26,906 bases of DNA, from assembly GCA_946186335.1 (NCBI GenBank), contig CAMHMW010000009.1:1-26906 (forward strand), read 5' to 3'. The stretch is from an uncultured Candidatus Melainabacteria bacterium (GTDB lineage Bacteria > Cyanobacteriota > Vampirovibrionia > Gastranaerophilales > Gastranaerophilaceae). The first letter of the stretch is position 1. Each line of letters opens with the position of its first letter. This document shows, piece after piece, positions 1 to 6,827 of the stretch. A program made the translations under genes and the position numbers. Under the pieces are notes generated by a model, which searched no databases, had not been told where the DNA came from, and saw nothing but the letters and a program-made list of their open reading frames with translations.

Positions 1-16
1 ATTATAAAAGTTTAAT

Positions 17-46
17 TACCATGGTTTAATTTGACAGACCATGGTA
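17..46 (-). terminator. Inverted repeat downstream of MATE gene, possible terminator
   Basis: A perfect 9-bp inverted repeat (TACCATGGT / ACCATGGTA) surrounds a 12-nt loop and lies 24 nt past the stop of the minus-strand MATE gene. On the minus strand it is followed by an AT-rich stretch (ATTAAACTTTT) rather than a clean T-run, so it is only a fair intrinsic terminator. It could instead be a 3'-end stabilising hairpin. Confidence 0.4.
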
Positions 47-69
47 TTTCGTATTCTTGGACAGAATTT

Positions 70-1380
70 TTATGAATTAACCCGCACGAAGTATTTGCGA
101 AGCATTAAAATCATTGTTGTACAGAGAATTACAGAAGAAACAACAAGCCCCATCCAGAAACCTCTCAGCATAAAACCATACTTAAACGCAAGAGTATATC
201 CAAGCGGAATCGAAACAAGCCAGTACGCTATAAAATTCGCTATCAGAACAATTTTTGTCTGTTTTATCCCCTTACAGATTCCAGATAACGAAATCTGCAA
301 ACCGTCAAATACCTGAAATATTGCCAAAATAAGCATAACCGGAATTGCAACATTAAACAGTTTTTCATCAACCGTAAAAATTCCAACAATTTGTTTCGGA
401 AACATCAGGAATATTAACGAACTGAATACCATAAATACAATTGACATGCCCGTTCCGACAAACGAGAAGTTCCTCAAATCCGTATAATTCTTCGCTCCGT
501 TTGCATATCCGACCTTAACCGCTATAGCATTTGAAATAGCAAAAGGTATCATAAATGAAACCGTTGTAAGGGTGCAAACAAGATTTTGTGCCGCCGCATA
601 CACGCCCGCAACCCTGCCCATAAATATTGCAATACTGTTAAACGCAACAAATTCAACCAAAATCGCCAGAGATATAGGCAGCCCGATTTTGACAAGGTTC
701 TTATAGTATCCTTTTTCGTGGTAGTTTTTAACCCGCATGATACATTTGCAATATATCATCAGGGCAAACCCCATAAAATATCTTACAAAAAAACTTGAAA
801 CGGCAAGTCCGACAGCACCCATTGATGGAATCGGTCCCCATCCGAAAACAAAAAGTACGTTCAGTCCCAAATTCAAAAATACCGAAAAAATCGTCAGCAA
901 ATTCGGGAACATGACTATTTCAAATGCCTGCAAAAATTCCTTCATTGAATGATGCAGACTTCCGCCAAAAGTACTCAATGCACTTATAAACATATATTGC
1001 TGAATAGGGTCAATAAGTTCTTTTTCAAACCCCATTTTCGGAATGAGCGGAATAAACGCAAAAATAGCAAACGATGATATTACCGCCAGATATCCCGCAA
1101 ATCTGACAGACGGATAAAAATATCTTTTAATGGGCTTCTTCTGCCCCCTGTAATTTGACAAAAGGGGCGAAATACTTCCCGTCAACCCTATCGCTATTGT
1201 CATAATACAATTAACAATTGCGGTTGCAATACTTATTGCCGCAAACGTCTGGGTTGAGTGTCTTCCCGCAACGACCACATCCCCTAATCCTATCAGAATA
1301 AACCCAAGGTTTCCCATGATTATAGGGGCTGCTATTGTCAAAAGTTCTTTTATATAATCTTTTATCCCTTTATCAGACAT
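70..1380 (-). CDS. MATE family efflux transporter
   Basis: This is a polytopic inner-membrane protein of about 436 residues, the usual size for the MATE (multidrug and toxin extrusion) family, which exports cationic compounds in exchange for Na+ or H+. The N-terminal segment (IKELLTIAAPIIMGNLGFIL, then GDVVVAGRHS) matches the typical first MATE helices, and the protein is a run of about 12 hydrophobic helices with the internal two-fold layout of the family. The frame is open 20 codons further upstream, to 1440, but that extension lies in the rpmI-rplT terminator, so the start at MSDKG (1380) is preferred. No Shine-Dalgarno sequence precedes it. A TATATT box ends 6 nt before the ATG, suggesting a leaderless mRNA. 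The substrate cannot be predicted. Confidence 0.9.
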   Translation of the reverse strand: MSDKGIKDYIKELLTIAAPIIMGNLGFILIGLGDVVVAGRHSTQTFAAISIATAIVNCIMTIAIGLTGSISPLLSNYRGQKKPIKRYFYPSVRFAGYLAVISSFAIFAFIPLIPKMGFEKELIDPIQQYMFISALSTFGGSLHHSMKEFLQAFEIVMFPNLLTIFSVFLNLGLNVLFVFGWGPIPSMGAVGLAVSSFFVRYFMGFALMIYCKCIMRVKNYHEKGYYKNLVKIGLPISLAILVEFVAFNSIAIFMGRVAGVYAAAQNLVCTLTTVSFMIPFAISNAIAVKVGYANGAKNYTDLRNFSFVGTGMSIVFMVFSSLIFLMFPKQIVGIFTVDEKLFNVAIPVMLILAIFQVFDGLQISLSGICKGIKQTKIVLIANFIAYWLVSIPLGYTLAFKYGFMLRGFWMGLVVSSVILCTTMILMLRKYFVRVNS

Positions 1381-1392
1381 AATATCAATATA
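1381..1392 (-). promoter_or_regulatory. Putative leaderless -10 box of MATE gene
   Basis: On the minus strand TATATT (1392-1387) is followed by six bases (GATATT) and then the ATG at 1380, which would place the transcription start on the A of ATG. No convincing -35 box is seen and the region is AT-rich, so chance is a real possibility. The same exact spacing recurs at three other genes in this window. Confidence 0.4.
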
Positions 1393-1414
1393 ATAACATA
1401 AATTCTTTTTACTT

Positions 1415-1446
1415 AAAAAATGGCGAATGAAATATATCATCCGCCA
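1415..1446 (-). terminator. Intrinsic terminator of rpmI-rplT
   Basis: On the minus strand the RNA forms a 10-bp stem (UGGCGGAUGA pairing with UCAUUCGCCA, including one G-U pair) with a 6-nt loop, followed directly by six U residues. It lies 26 nt after the rplT stop codon. This is a classical rho-independent terminator and argues that MATE is transcribed separately. Confidence 0.85.
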
Positions 1447-1471
1447 TTTAATTCCTTAAAGAACACTCTGA

Positions 1472-1816
1472 CTATTTTGAAATAGTTTCAAAAAGTACGT
1501 CAAATGCTTCTTTATCTCTTACTGCAAGGTCAGCAATCATTTTTCTGTTGATAACAATGTTTGCTTTTTTGCAAGCATTTACGAATCTTGAATAGCTCAT
1601 TCCACGTTCTCTTACAGCAGCGTTAATTCTAACAATCCATAATCTTCTCATATTACGTTTTGTAGTACGTCTGTCTCTGTAAGCGTATTTCAGAGCCTTC
1701 ATAACTGCAATGTTTGCAACTTTAAAAATTCTGCTTCTTGCACCTATAAAACCTTTAGCAAGTTTTAATATTTTTTTGTGTCTTTTAACACCGGCATTAC
1801 CACGTCTAATTCTCAT
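1472..1816 (-). CDS. rplT: 50S ribosomal protein L20
   Basis: This 114-aa basic protein has the standard L20 length and sequence: an N-terminal RRGNAGVKRHKKILK stretch, the AKGFIGARS segment, an Arg-rich YRDRRTTKRNMRRLW region and the AAVRERGMSYSRF segment. L20 binds 23S rRNA early in 50S subunit assembly, and in Firmicutes and E. coli it also represses its own operon. It lies 11 nt downstream of rpmI with a good Shine-Dalgarno sequence (AGGAG, 8 nt spacing), and an intrinsic terminator follows. Confidence 0.98.
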   Translation of the reverse strand: MRIRRGNAGVKRHKKILKLAKGFIGARSRIFKVANIAVMKALKYAYRDRRTTKRNMRRLWIVRINAAVRERGMSYSRFVNACKKANIVINRKMIADLAVRDKEAFDVLFETISK

Positions 1817-1827
1817 TTTCTATGCTC

Positions 1828-2037
1828 CTATCTTGAATACTTCTTGTATGGTAACTCTTTGGATACCAGTGCTACATGTGACTCAGAAACCTCAACCATC
1901 TTGAAAATTCTGCGTTTTCTTGATGATGATTTGTGTTGGAGCAAGTGGCCTATGCCAGCCTGTCTTTTCATAATTTTGCCTGTTGCAGATACTTTATAGC
2001 GTTTTGCAGCAGATCTGTGTGTTTTTAATTTTGGCAT
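1828..2037 (-). CDS. rpmI: 50S ribosomal protein L35
   Basis: L35 is a small basic protein of the large ribosomal subunit. The start at MPKLKTHRSAAKRYK (2037) gives 69 aa, the expected size, and is preceded by AAGGAG at good spacing. A ten-codon upstream extension of the frame runs through that Shine-Dalgarno sequence and is rejected. The TGKIMKRQAG and HLLQHKSSSRKRR segments are family hallmarks. It is followed by rplT, the usual order. infC, which often precedes this pair, is not present upstream. Instead rpmI has its own promoter and leader. Confidence 0.97.
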   Translation of the reverse strand: MPKLKTHRSAAKRYKVSATGKIMKRQAGIGHLLQHKSSSRKRRIFKMVEVSESHVALVSKELPYKKYSR

Positions 2038-2156
2038 TTCGTTTCTCCTTTTGGTTGTGCCGGACAAAAGCCCGACTTACGTTTACTTCACTTCATAGGC
2101 ATACCAAAGCCTATTTCGGCTAAGTTCATCGTATTACAAACATTTTTTATTTGCAA
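2038..2156 (-). promoter_or_regulatory. rpmI-rplT promoter and structured leader
   Basis: On the minus strand a -35-like TTGCAA (2156-2151), a 17-nt spacer and a -10-like TACGAT (2133-2128) predict a transcript start near 2120. The roughly 80-nt leader can form two hairpins: a perfect 6-bp stem ATAGGC/GCCTAT (2114-2095, 8-nt loop) and a 7-bp stem with two G-U pairs (2076-2059, loop UUUU) that ends just upstream of the Shine-Dalgarno sequence. L20 autoregulation through structured leaders is known in other bacteria. That this leader does the same is inference. Confidence 0.5.
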
Positions 2157-2217
2157 GGGGGAAGGGAAAATAATTGAAAATTGAAAATGGATAATGAAAA
2201 ATTTTTACAGTGTTTTT

Positions 2218-2236
2218 GTTGGGCTGAAAGCCAAAC
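2218..2236. repeat. REP-like palindrome, GTTGGGC family, copy 1 (decayed)
   Basis: GTTGGGC-TGAAA-GCCAAAC is one base from the hairpin found at 4072-4090 (GTTGGGC-TGAAA-GCCCAAC). It lies downstream of folC. The second hairpin and the clear GTAG/GTAA head seen in the other copies are missing here, so this looks like a partial or eroded copy. Confidence 0.55.
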
Positions 2237-2245
2237 TTGTCAATT

Positions 2246-2280
2246 CCCTCGCCCCTTGTGGGAGAGGGTTAGGGTGAGGG
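2246..2280. repeat. G/C-rich REP-like palindrome (CCCTCGCCC...GGGTGAGGG)
   Basis: Two 9-nt arms (2246-2254 and 2272-2280) pair with a single G-U or mismatch position around a purine-rich centre. It is much richer in GC than its surroundings, and a repeated AAATAATTGAAAA string lies on each side (from about 2168 and 2284). It is a short dispersed-repeat type element in the folC 3' region and may serve as a transcript-end hairpin. I cannot count genomic copies from here. Confidence 0.5.
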
Positions 2281-2304
2281 GGAAATAATTGAAAACATAT
2301 CAAT

Positions 2305-3495
2305 TTACTTTGAAATATCTATCCCAAATCTTTCTACAAGCTCACATATCATATACAACGAACCGCAGATAATATTAAGATGACCGTCACCGAAATTTAT
2401 TACGGTATCTTTTGTCAATTCCTGCGCTTTTACGGGACTAACCGCCTGCAACTGTTCAAATGCCGCAGAATTTTGATGTGAAAAATGGTAAAAATAAACC
2501 TCATCACCCACATTTAACAAGGTATTCAGCATAGTTTTGTAATCTTTATTCCTGAGACACCCGAAAACAAACCTGCGTTTTTGATTTGGGTAATAAAAAT
2601 CAAGGTTTTCAACAAGGGATTTTATACCGTTGGGGTTGTGTGCACCGTCAATTATAAGATTTTTTTCGGCGATATACTGGAAACGACAGGGATGTTTGAC
2701 ATTTTTCAGACCTTTTTCAACAGCAAGCCACGAAATTTCAGGAAATACTTTCTCAATTACCGCTAACGCAAGCCCCAGATTCTCTCTTTGGTTAATACCC
2801 CTGAGTGTAAGCGTATTTCCATCATCCTTTTGTGAGGTTGTATATGGCGAAATAACCTCTAACAACGCACCAACTTCTCTTGCAACATCATAATAAACCT
2901 CTTTACCCTCAAAAACTATACAGGGACAATCTTTTTTCATAATTCCCGCTTTTTCATAAGCGATTTTGTCAAGAGCATCCCCCAGCCGCTCGGTATGGTC
3001 AAAATCAACATGGGTAATTGCGCTGCAAAGGTGCTTTTTGATTACGTTTGTAGCATCATAACGTCCGCCCAAGCCCGTTTCCAAAACCGCAACTTCAACC
3101 CCGTTATCCGCAAAACATTTAAACATCACCGCTGTTAATATTTCAAACTCCGTTAAGTCGATATTATTTTTCTCTGCCAAATCACAGATTTCAAAAACGT
3201 ATTTTGTAAAATCTTCATCTGATATATCAACACCGCAGATTTTTATCCGTTCTGTATATTTAAAAAGGTGCGGAGAGGTATATAGTCCGACTTTTTTGCC
3301 CGCCTCATTAAGTATTGATGCAATGATTGAACAAACCGAACCCTTGCCGTTTGTTCCGGCAATATGAATACAGTTGAGTTTGTCCTGCGGATTACCAAGC
3401 AAATCCAAAATCGCCGAAATTCGTTCTAACCCGAGAGAAATTCTGAATTTTCCCGAAGATGTCAACAGTTTAACCGCATCATCATAATTATTCAT
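2305..3495 (-). CDS. folC: Bifunctional folylpolyglutamate synthase/dihydrofolate synthase
   Basis: FolC is a cytosolic ATP-dependent ligase that adds glutamate to dihydropteroate and folates. At 396 aa it is of normal length. The Mur-ligase-like P-loop HIAGTNGKGSV (about residues 44-54) is intact, followed by the YTSPHL motif, the central ETGLGGRYDATN segment and the C-terminal IIDGAHNPNG motif. The start MNNYDDAVKLL matches the family N-terminus and has AGGA 8 nt upstream. That Shine-Dalgarno sequence and the ATG lie inside the 3' end of the RAYT gene (8-nt overlap), suggesting translational coupling. Confidence 0.95.
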   Translation of the reverse strand: MNNYDDAVKLLTSSGKFRISLGLERISAILDLLGNPQDKLNCIHIAGTNGKGSVCSIIASILNEAGKKVGLYTSPHLFKYTERIKICGVDISDEDFTKYVFEICDLAEKNNIDLTEFEILTAVMFKCFADNGVEVAVLETGLGGRYDATNVIKKHLCSAITHVDFDHTERLGDALDKIAYEKAGIMKKDCPCIVFEGKEVYYDVAREVGALLEVISPYTTSQKDDGNTLTLRGINQRENLGLALAVIEKVFPEISWLAVEKGLKNVKHPCRFQYIAEKNLIIDGAHNPNGIKSLVENLDFYYPNQKRRFVFGCLRNKDYKTMLNTLLNVGDEVYFYHFSHQNSAAFEQLQAVSPVKAQELTKDTVINFGDGHLNIICGSLYMICELVERFGIDISK

Positions 3496-4045
3496 AGTCT
3501 AAATCCTCACATCGCGAAAAATCGCACCAGTTCTCATCATAATACCCATCTTTTACAAAATTTTTGAAGGTTGAATATTCCCAATCCTTTGCCATTTTAA
3601 CATAACCATGTTTTATCGGGTTGTAGTGGATGTAGTCGATAATCGTATTTAATTCATTTTCATCTACAATTGTATGCTCATAATATCTGTGTTGAAATAT
3701 CCCTTTTTCGCTTTTGTTTTTATAACCCTGTTTTAAATCATTGTAGGTTGGGCATACTGGCGTGTTGTAAGTTGGGCTTTCCAGCCCAACATAATTTCTT
3801 GAAAAATAATATTTTATTGAAGTAATAATTCTGGGGTACTCTTTTATATTTTCGGGTTTCAAAACTAAATGTATATGGTCAGGTAAAATGCACCCCGCAA
3901 CAATTTCAAAATCAAAATATATTTTCGCATTTTTGACTGCCTGCTTTAATAAATTAATATTTTCAATAAAAACAGGTTTTCTCTGATAACTTAATATTAT
4001 TATATGTAGATAAGAATTTTGTATAAATACTCTGCGATAATTCAT
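3488..4045 (-). CDS. REP-associated tyrosine transposase (RAYT, Y1_Tnp family)
   Basis: This 185-aa HUH-type single-strand nuclease belongs to the family that binds and processes REP palindromes. The HUH motif is PDHIHLVL (H57 and H59), the likely catalytic tyrosine is in SIKYYFSRN (Y79 or Y80), and the C-terminal signature FQHRYYEHTI, YIHYNPIKHGY and DWEYSTF is very characteristic. The N-terminus MNYRR is also typical. Residues 86-101 are encoded exactly by a REP-like element in the opposite orientation. The gene sits between accC and folC, has no clear Shine-Dalgarno sequence, and its last 8 nt overlap the folC start. It appears intact rather than decayed. RAYTs are usually single-copy and domesticated-looking, with no terminal repeats of their own. 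Confidence 0.93.
   Translation of the reverse strand: MNYRRVFIQNSYLHIIILSYQRKPVFIENINLLKQAVKNAKIYFDFEIVAGCILPDHIHLVLKPENIKEYPRIITSIKYYFSRNYVGLESPTYNTPVCPTYNDLKQGYKNKSEKGIFQHRYYEHTIVDENELNTIIDYIHYNPIKHGYVKMAKDWEYSTFKNFVKDGYYDENWCDFSRCEDLDYE
3743..3790 (+). repeat. REP-like element inside the RAYT gene (GTTGGGC family, copy 2)
   Basis: The plus strand reads GTAG-GTTGGGC, a 13-nt spacer, then GTAA-GTTGGGC-TTTCCA-GCCCAAC. This is the same two-part order, seen from the opposite strand, as the element at 4072-4125. The second hairpin is a perfect 7-bp stem, while the partner arm of the first is eroded. The element is 48 nt, exactly 16 codons (86-101) of the minus-strand RAYT, so the frame is preserved. 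Confidence 0.85.
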
Positions 4046-4071
4046 ATAAAAATACTAACACAAAGTAACGT

Positions 4072-4125
4072 GTTGGGCTGAAAGCCCAACTTACATATTG
4101 TGTTGGACAAGTGTGCCCAACCTAC
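4072..4125 (-). repeat. Double-hairpin REP-like element between accC and RAYT (copy 3)
   Basis: On the minus strand the order is GTAG-GTTGGGC-ACACTT-GTCCAAC, a 7-nt linker, then GTAA-GTTGGGC-TTTCA-GCCCAAC. These are two hairpins, the first with one G-U pair and each preceded by a GTAR tetranucleotide, like the GTAG head of enterobacterial REPs. GTAG begins at the base right after the accC stop codon, so the element forms the accC 3' end and may protect or end that transcript. Confidence 0.85.
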
Positions 4126-5481
4126 TTACTCTTTGATGCCTTTGCGTTTATAGTATTCTTCAATAAATCCGGTATTAAAATTACCGCTCATAAATACTTC
4201 GTCTTCAATAATATCCTGATGGAAAGGCAGGGTGGTTTCAACACCTGTGATAACATATTCTTTCAAGGCACGATACATTCTGCGTCTTGCTTCATTTCTG
4301 TTACGCCCCCAGCAAATGAGTTTGCCTATCATTGAATCATAATAAGGCGGAATTTCGTAATCCTGATAAACGTGAGAATCAACTCTTACCCCGAAGCCGC
4401 CGGGTGCCAGATAACCCGAAATAACTCCGGGATTCGGCATAAACCCTTTTGCGGGGTTTTCCGCATTAATACGGCATTCAATAGCGTGACCGTATAGTTT
4501 TATATCTTCCTGTTTGTAACTTAAAGGCTCGCCTGATGCAATTAATATCTGTTGACGGACTAAATCAACGTGAGAAATCATTTCGGTAACACAGTGTTCG
4601 ACCTGAATTCTGGTATTCATTTCCATAAAATACCAACTGCCGTCATGGTCAAGCAAAAATTCGCAGGTTCCTGCCCCTTCGTAGTTTATTGCCTTTGCCG
4701 CACGAACCGCTGCCGCACCCATTTGTGCTCTGGTTTCTTCATCAATTGCAGGCGAGGGTGCTTCTTCCAGTAACTTTTGGTGACGACGCTGAATAGAGCA
4801 ATCTCTTTCGCCAAGATGAACAACATTTCCGAAACTGTCGCCCAAAATCTGAACTTCAATATGACGGGGGTTTTCGAGGTATTTTTCTGCATACACATCA
4901 GGATTTCCAAAGAAATTTTTTGCCTCAGCCTGACAAAGTTCCATATTCAGTTTAACTTCATCATCGTTACGGCAAATTCTCATACCTTTTCCGCCGCCCC
5001 CAGCGGTTGCTTTCAAAATAATCGGATAACCGACTCTGTTTGCAAACTCCTGAACTTCTTCAACAGTCTGAACGATACCTGTTCCCGGAGTAACAGGAAC
5101 GTCATTATCTATCATTGTTTGACGTGCAGTTGCTTTATCGCCCATTTTGCGCATTGCAGCCGAACTCGGACCTATAAATTTTATACCCTGTTTTTCGCAA
5201 ATTTCAGCAAAATCAGCTCTTTCTGACATGAAACCGTAACCCGGATGAATTGCATCTGCGCCAGATACCATTGCCGCCGACATAATCGCAGGAATACTCA
5301 GATAACTTTCCGAACTCTTTGCAGGTCCGATACAGTATGCCTCTGTTGCAAGTCTTACGTGGAGCGAATTTGCATCCGCCTGCGAATAAATTGCAACTGT
5401 CGGAATCCCTAATTCACGACACGCTCTTATAATTCTTACGGCTATTTCACCTCTGTTTGCTATTAAAACTTTTCTAAACAT
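4126..5481 (-). CDS. accC: Acetyl-CoA carboxylase, biotin carboxylase subunit
   Basis: AccC carboxylates the biotin on AccB with ATP and bicarbonate, the first half-reaction of malonyl-CoA formation for fatty-acid synthesis. At 451 aa it is of normal length. The N-terminal MFRKVLIANRGEIAVRIIRA, the Gly-rich ATP-grasp loop KATAGGGGKGMR (157-168), the HIEVQILGD segment and the active-site stretch MEMNTRIQVEH are all present. One oddity is that EH is followed by C-V-T-E where the family normally has P-V-T-E. It lies downstream of accB, with a 92-nt gap containing a hairpin, and AAGG about 8 nt before the ATG. A REP-like element begins right after the stop codon. Confidence 0.97.
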   Translation of the reverse strand: MFRKVLIANRGEIAVRIIRACRELGIPTVAIYSQADANSLHVRLATEAYCIGPAKSSESYLSIPAIMSAAMVSGADAIHPGYGFMSERADFAEICEKQGIKFIGPSSAAMRKMGDKATARQTMIDNDVPVTPGTGIVQTVEEVQEFANRVGYPIILKATAGGGGKGMRICRNDDEVKLNMELCQAEAKNFFGNPDVYAEKYLENPRHIEVQILGDSFGNVVHLGERDCSIQRRHQKLLEEAPSPAIDEETRAQMGAAAVRAAKAINYEGAGTCEFLLDHDGSWYFMEMNTRIQVEHCVTEMISHVDLVRQQILIASGEPLSYKQEDIKLYGHAIECRINAENPAKGFMPNPGVISGYLAPGGFGVRVDSHVYQDYEIPPYYDSMIGKLICWGRNRNEARRRMYRALKEYVITGVETTLPFHQDIIEDEVFMSGNFNTGFIEEYYKRKGIKE

Positions 5482-5525
5482 ATCCTATACCTTTTCATGA
5501 GGGCAGGGCATCAAGAAGTCAAAAG

Positions 5526-5555
5526 GTCGGGAATATTACGCCAGCCTTTCCCGAC
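5526..5555 (-). repeat. Intercistronic hairpin between accB and accC
   Basis: A perfect 8-bp inverted repeat, GTCGGGAA / TTCCCGAC, encloses a 14-nt loop. On the minus strand it is followed by C-TTTT. It could pause or partly terminate transcription, or shield the accB 3' end. Its arms differ from the GTTGGGC palindromes, although the general size is similar. Function is inferred only. Confidence 0.5.
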
Positions 5556-5573
5556 TTCTCACTTTCTCACCTT

Positions 5574-6029
5574 CTATTCCACATACATCAAAACCTGACC
5601 GAATTCAACAGGCTGTCCGTCTTCAACGCAAATTTCAACAACCTTACCTGAAACTTCGGCTTCAATTTCGTTCATCATTTTCATTGCTTCGACTATACAA
5701 ACAACATCGCCCTGTTTAACGGTTGAACCGACAGAAACAAACGGCTCTGCATCAGGCGATGGTGATTTATAGAATGTACCAACCATCGGAGATGTAATCG
5801 GAGTTCCTTTTTTAGCCGTTTCAGATGCAACAGGTGATGCTGCAACAGGAGTTGACGGAGCCGGTTGTGCAACAATCGGCATCGGAGCAACCGATTGCGG
5901 AGCTGATGTAACAATAACATCTTTTCTCAATGTTATTGCCTGCTCGCCGTCCTCCATTGAAATTTCGGTTAAACCCGTTTCTGCTATTATTTTCGCTAAT
6001 TTTTCAATATATTCTGTTTCAAATTTCAT
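5574..6029 (-). CDS. accB: Acetyl-CoA carboxylase biotin carboxyl carrier protein
   Basis: AccB is the 151-aa carrier that shuttles carboxybiotin between AccC and the carboxyltransferase. The C-terminal biotinyl domain (about 78-151) contains the invariant EAMKM motif, with biotinyl-lysine K117. Residues 41-72 form the flexible Pro/Ala-rich linker, and the N-terminal helix region (MKFETEYIEKLAKIIAETGL) is typical. The thumb segment (GTFYKSPSPDAEPFV) is present. Its Shine-Dalgarno sequence is AAGGA, 8 nt before the ATG. It follows efp by 41 nt, and the efp-accB-accC order is common in bacteria. Confidence 0.97.
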   Translation of the reverse strand: MKFETEYIEKLAKIIAETGLTEISMEDGEQAITLRKDVIVTSAPQSVAPMPIVAQPAPSTPVAASPVASETAKKGTPITSPMVGTFYKSPSPDAEPFVSVGSTVKQGDVVCIVEAMKMMNEIEAEVSGKVVEICVEDGQPVEFGQVLMYVE

Positions 6030-6070
6030 TTTACAATTCCTTTTATTTTAACGGATAAACTGTAATAAAA

Positions 6071-6628
6071 TTACACTCTGTCCAAATACTCATTAGTTCT
6101 GGTATCAACTCTGATAATATCTCCGTTTGCAACAAAGAACGGAACGTTAACAACAGCACCTGTTTCAAGGGTAGCAGGTTTTGTACCGCCCTGAGCAGTA
6201 TTTCCTTTTTCTGCCGGAGGAGTATCAACAACTTCAAGCTCTACGTGAGCAGGAATATCAACACCGATGATTCTGCCTTCGTGAGTCAATATCATAACAT
6301 TCATATTTTCTTTTAAATATTTTACACCGCTTCCGATTTGAGCTTCATCCACGTGAGTTTGATCATAAGTTTCATTATCCATCATAACGTACGATGAACC
6401 TTCTTTATAAAGGTATTGCATTTCACGTCTGTCCAATGTTGCTTTTGCAACTTTTTCACCCGCTCTGAATGTTTTTTCAACAACCTGACCGGTGATTACG
6501 TTTTTCAATTTTGAACGAACAAACGCTGCACCTTTACCCGGTTTTACGTGTAAGAATTCAACAACTGACCAGAGTCCGTTATCCAATTCAAGTGTCAAAC
6601 CCGTTTTAAAATCGTTAACTGAAATCAT
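6071..6628 (-). CDS. efp: Translation elongation factor P
   Basis: EF-P relieves ribosomes stalled at polyproline stretches by binding between the P and E sites. The start at MISVNDFKTGL (6628) gives 185 aa, the family norm, and has AAGGGG upstream. The longer open frame to 6679 would run into the promoter and is rejected. The tip loop KPGKGAAFVR carries the conserved lysine position that is modified in many bacteria. No EpmA-like modification gene is visible here. It is first in the efp-accB-accC unit. Confidence 0.96.
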   Translation of the reverse strand: MISVNDFKTGLTLELDNGLWSVVEFLHVKPGKGAAFVRSKLKNVITGQVVEKTFRAGEKVAKATLDRREMQYLYKEGSSYVMMDNETYDQTHVDEAQIGSGVKYLKENMNVMILTHEGRIIGVDIPAHVELEVVDTPPAEKGNTAQGGTKPATLETGAVVNVPFFVANGDIIRVDTRTNEYLDRV

Positions 6629-6667
6629 ATTTTTCCCCTTATTAGTTATCTTCTTCTTTGTGTGTTC

Positions 6668-6695
6668 ATAATAACACAAATTTGTTTATTTTCAA
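6668..6695 (-). promoter_or_regulatory. Promoter of efp-accB-accC
   Basis: On the minus strand TTGAAA (6695-6690) and TATTAT (6673-6668) are separated by 16 nt, giving a start near 6661 and a leader of about 33 nt. It is divergent from the 6828 gene promoter. This is a sigma-70-like match by eye. Confidence 0.5.
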
Positions 6696-6779
6696 ATTTC
6701 CTTTACATAATGTTACGGCAGTATATATTAATAAATATTTACAATTTCAGAAATAATAGCAATTTTTTACCTTTATGTT

Positions 6780-6788
6780 TGTTATAAT
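6780..6788 (+). promoter_or_regulatory. Extended -10 promoter of the 6828-7877 pair
   Basis: TG-T-TATAAT is a perfect extended -10 element. No good -35 box is seen, as is usual for extended -10 promoters. Transcription would start near 6795, giving a leader of about 33 nt that ends in a strong Shine-Dalgarno sequence (AAAGGAG at 6815-6821). Confidence 0.6.
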
Positions 6789-6827
6789 GAGCAAAAGTGT
6801 GAAAGTAATTAATCAAAGGAGTGTAGA

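Noticed and set aside
41..316. Plus-strand open frame over the MATE 3' end
   Set aside because: It is antisense to a well-supported gene, with no family features.
1381..1440. 20-codon upstream extension of the MATE gene
   Set aside because: It lies in the rpmI-rplT terminator hairpin and has no MATE-like sequence. The MSDKG start fits the family length.
2246..2280. CRISPR or tandem array
   Set aside because: There are only single palindromic units, with no regular spacing or spacers.
4046..4062. Leaderless promoter for the RAYT gene (TAGTAT six nt before the ATG)
   Set aside because: The spacing fits, but there is no -35 box and the box is a poor match in AT-rich DNA, so it was not counted with the four better cases.
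3482..4130. Classical insertion sequence with terminal inverted repeats around the transposase
   Set aside because: The enzyme is a RAYT, which has no IS ends. The flanking palindromes are REP-type and are also found elsewhere.
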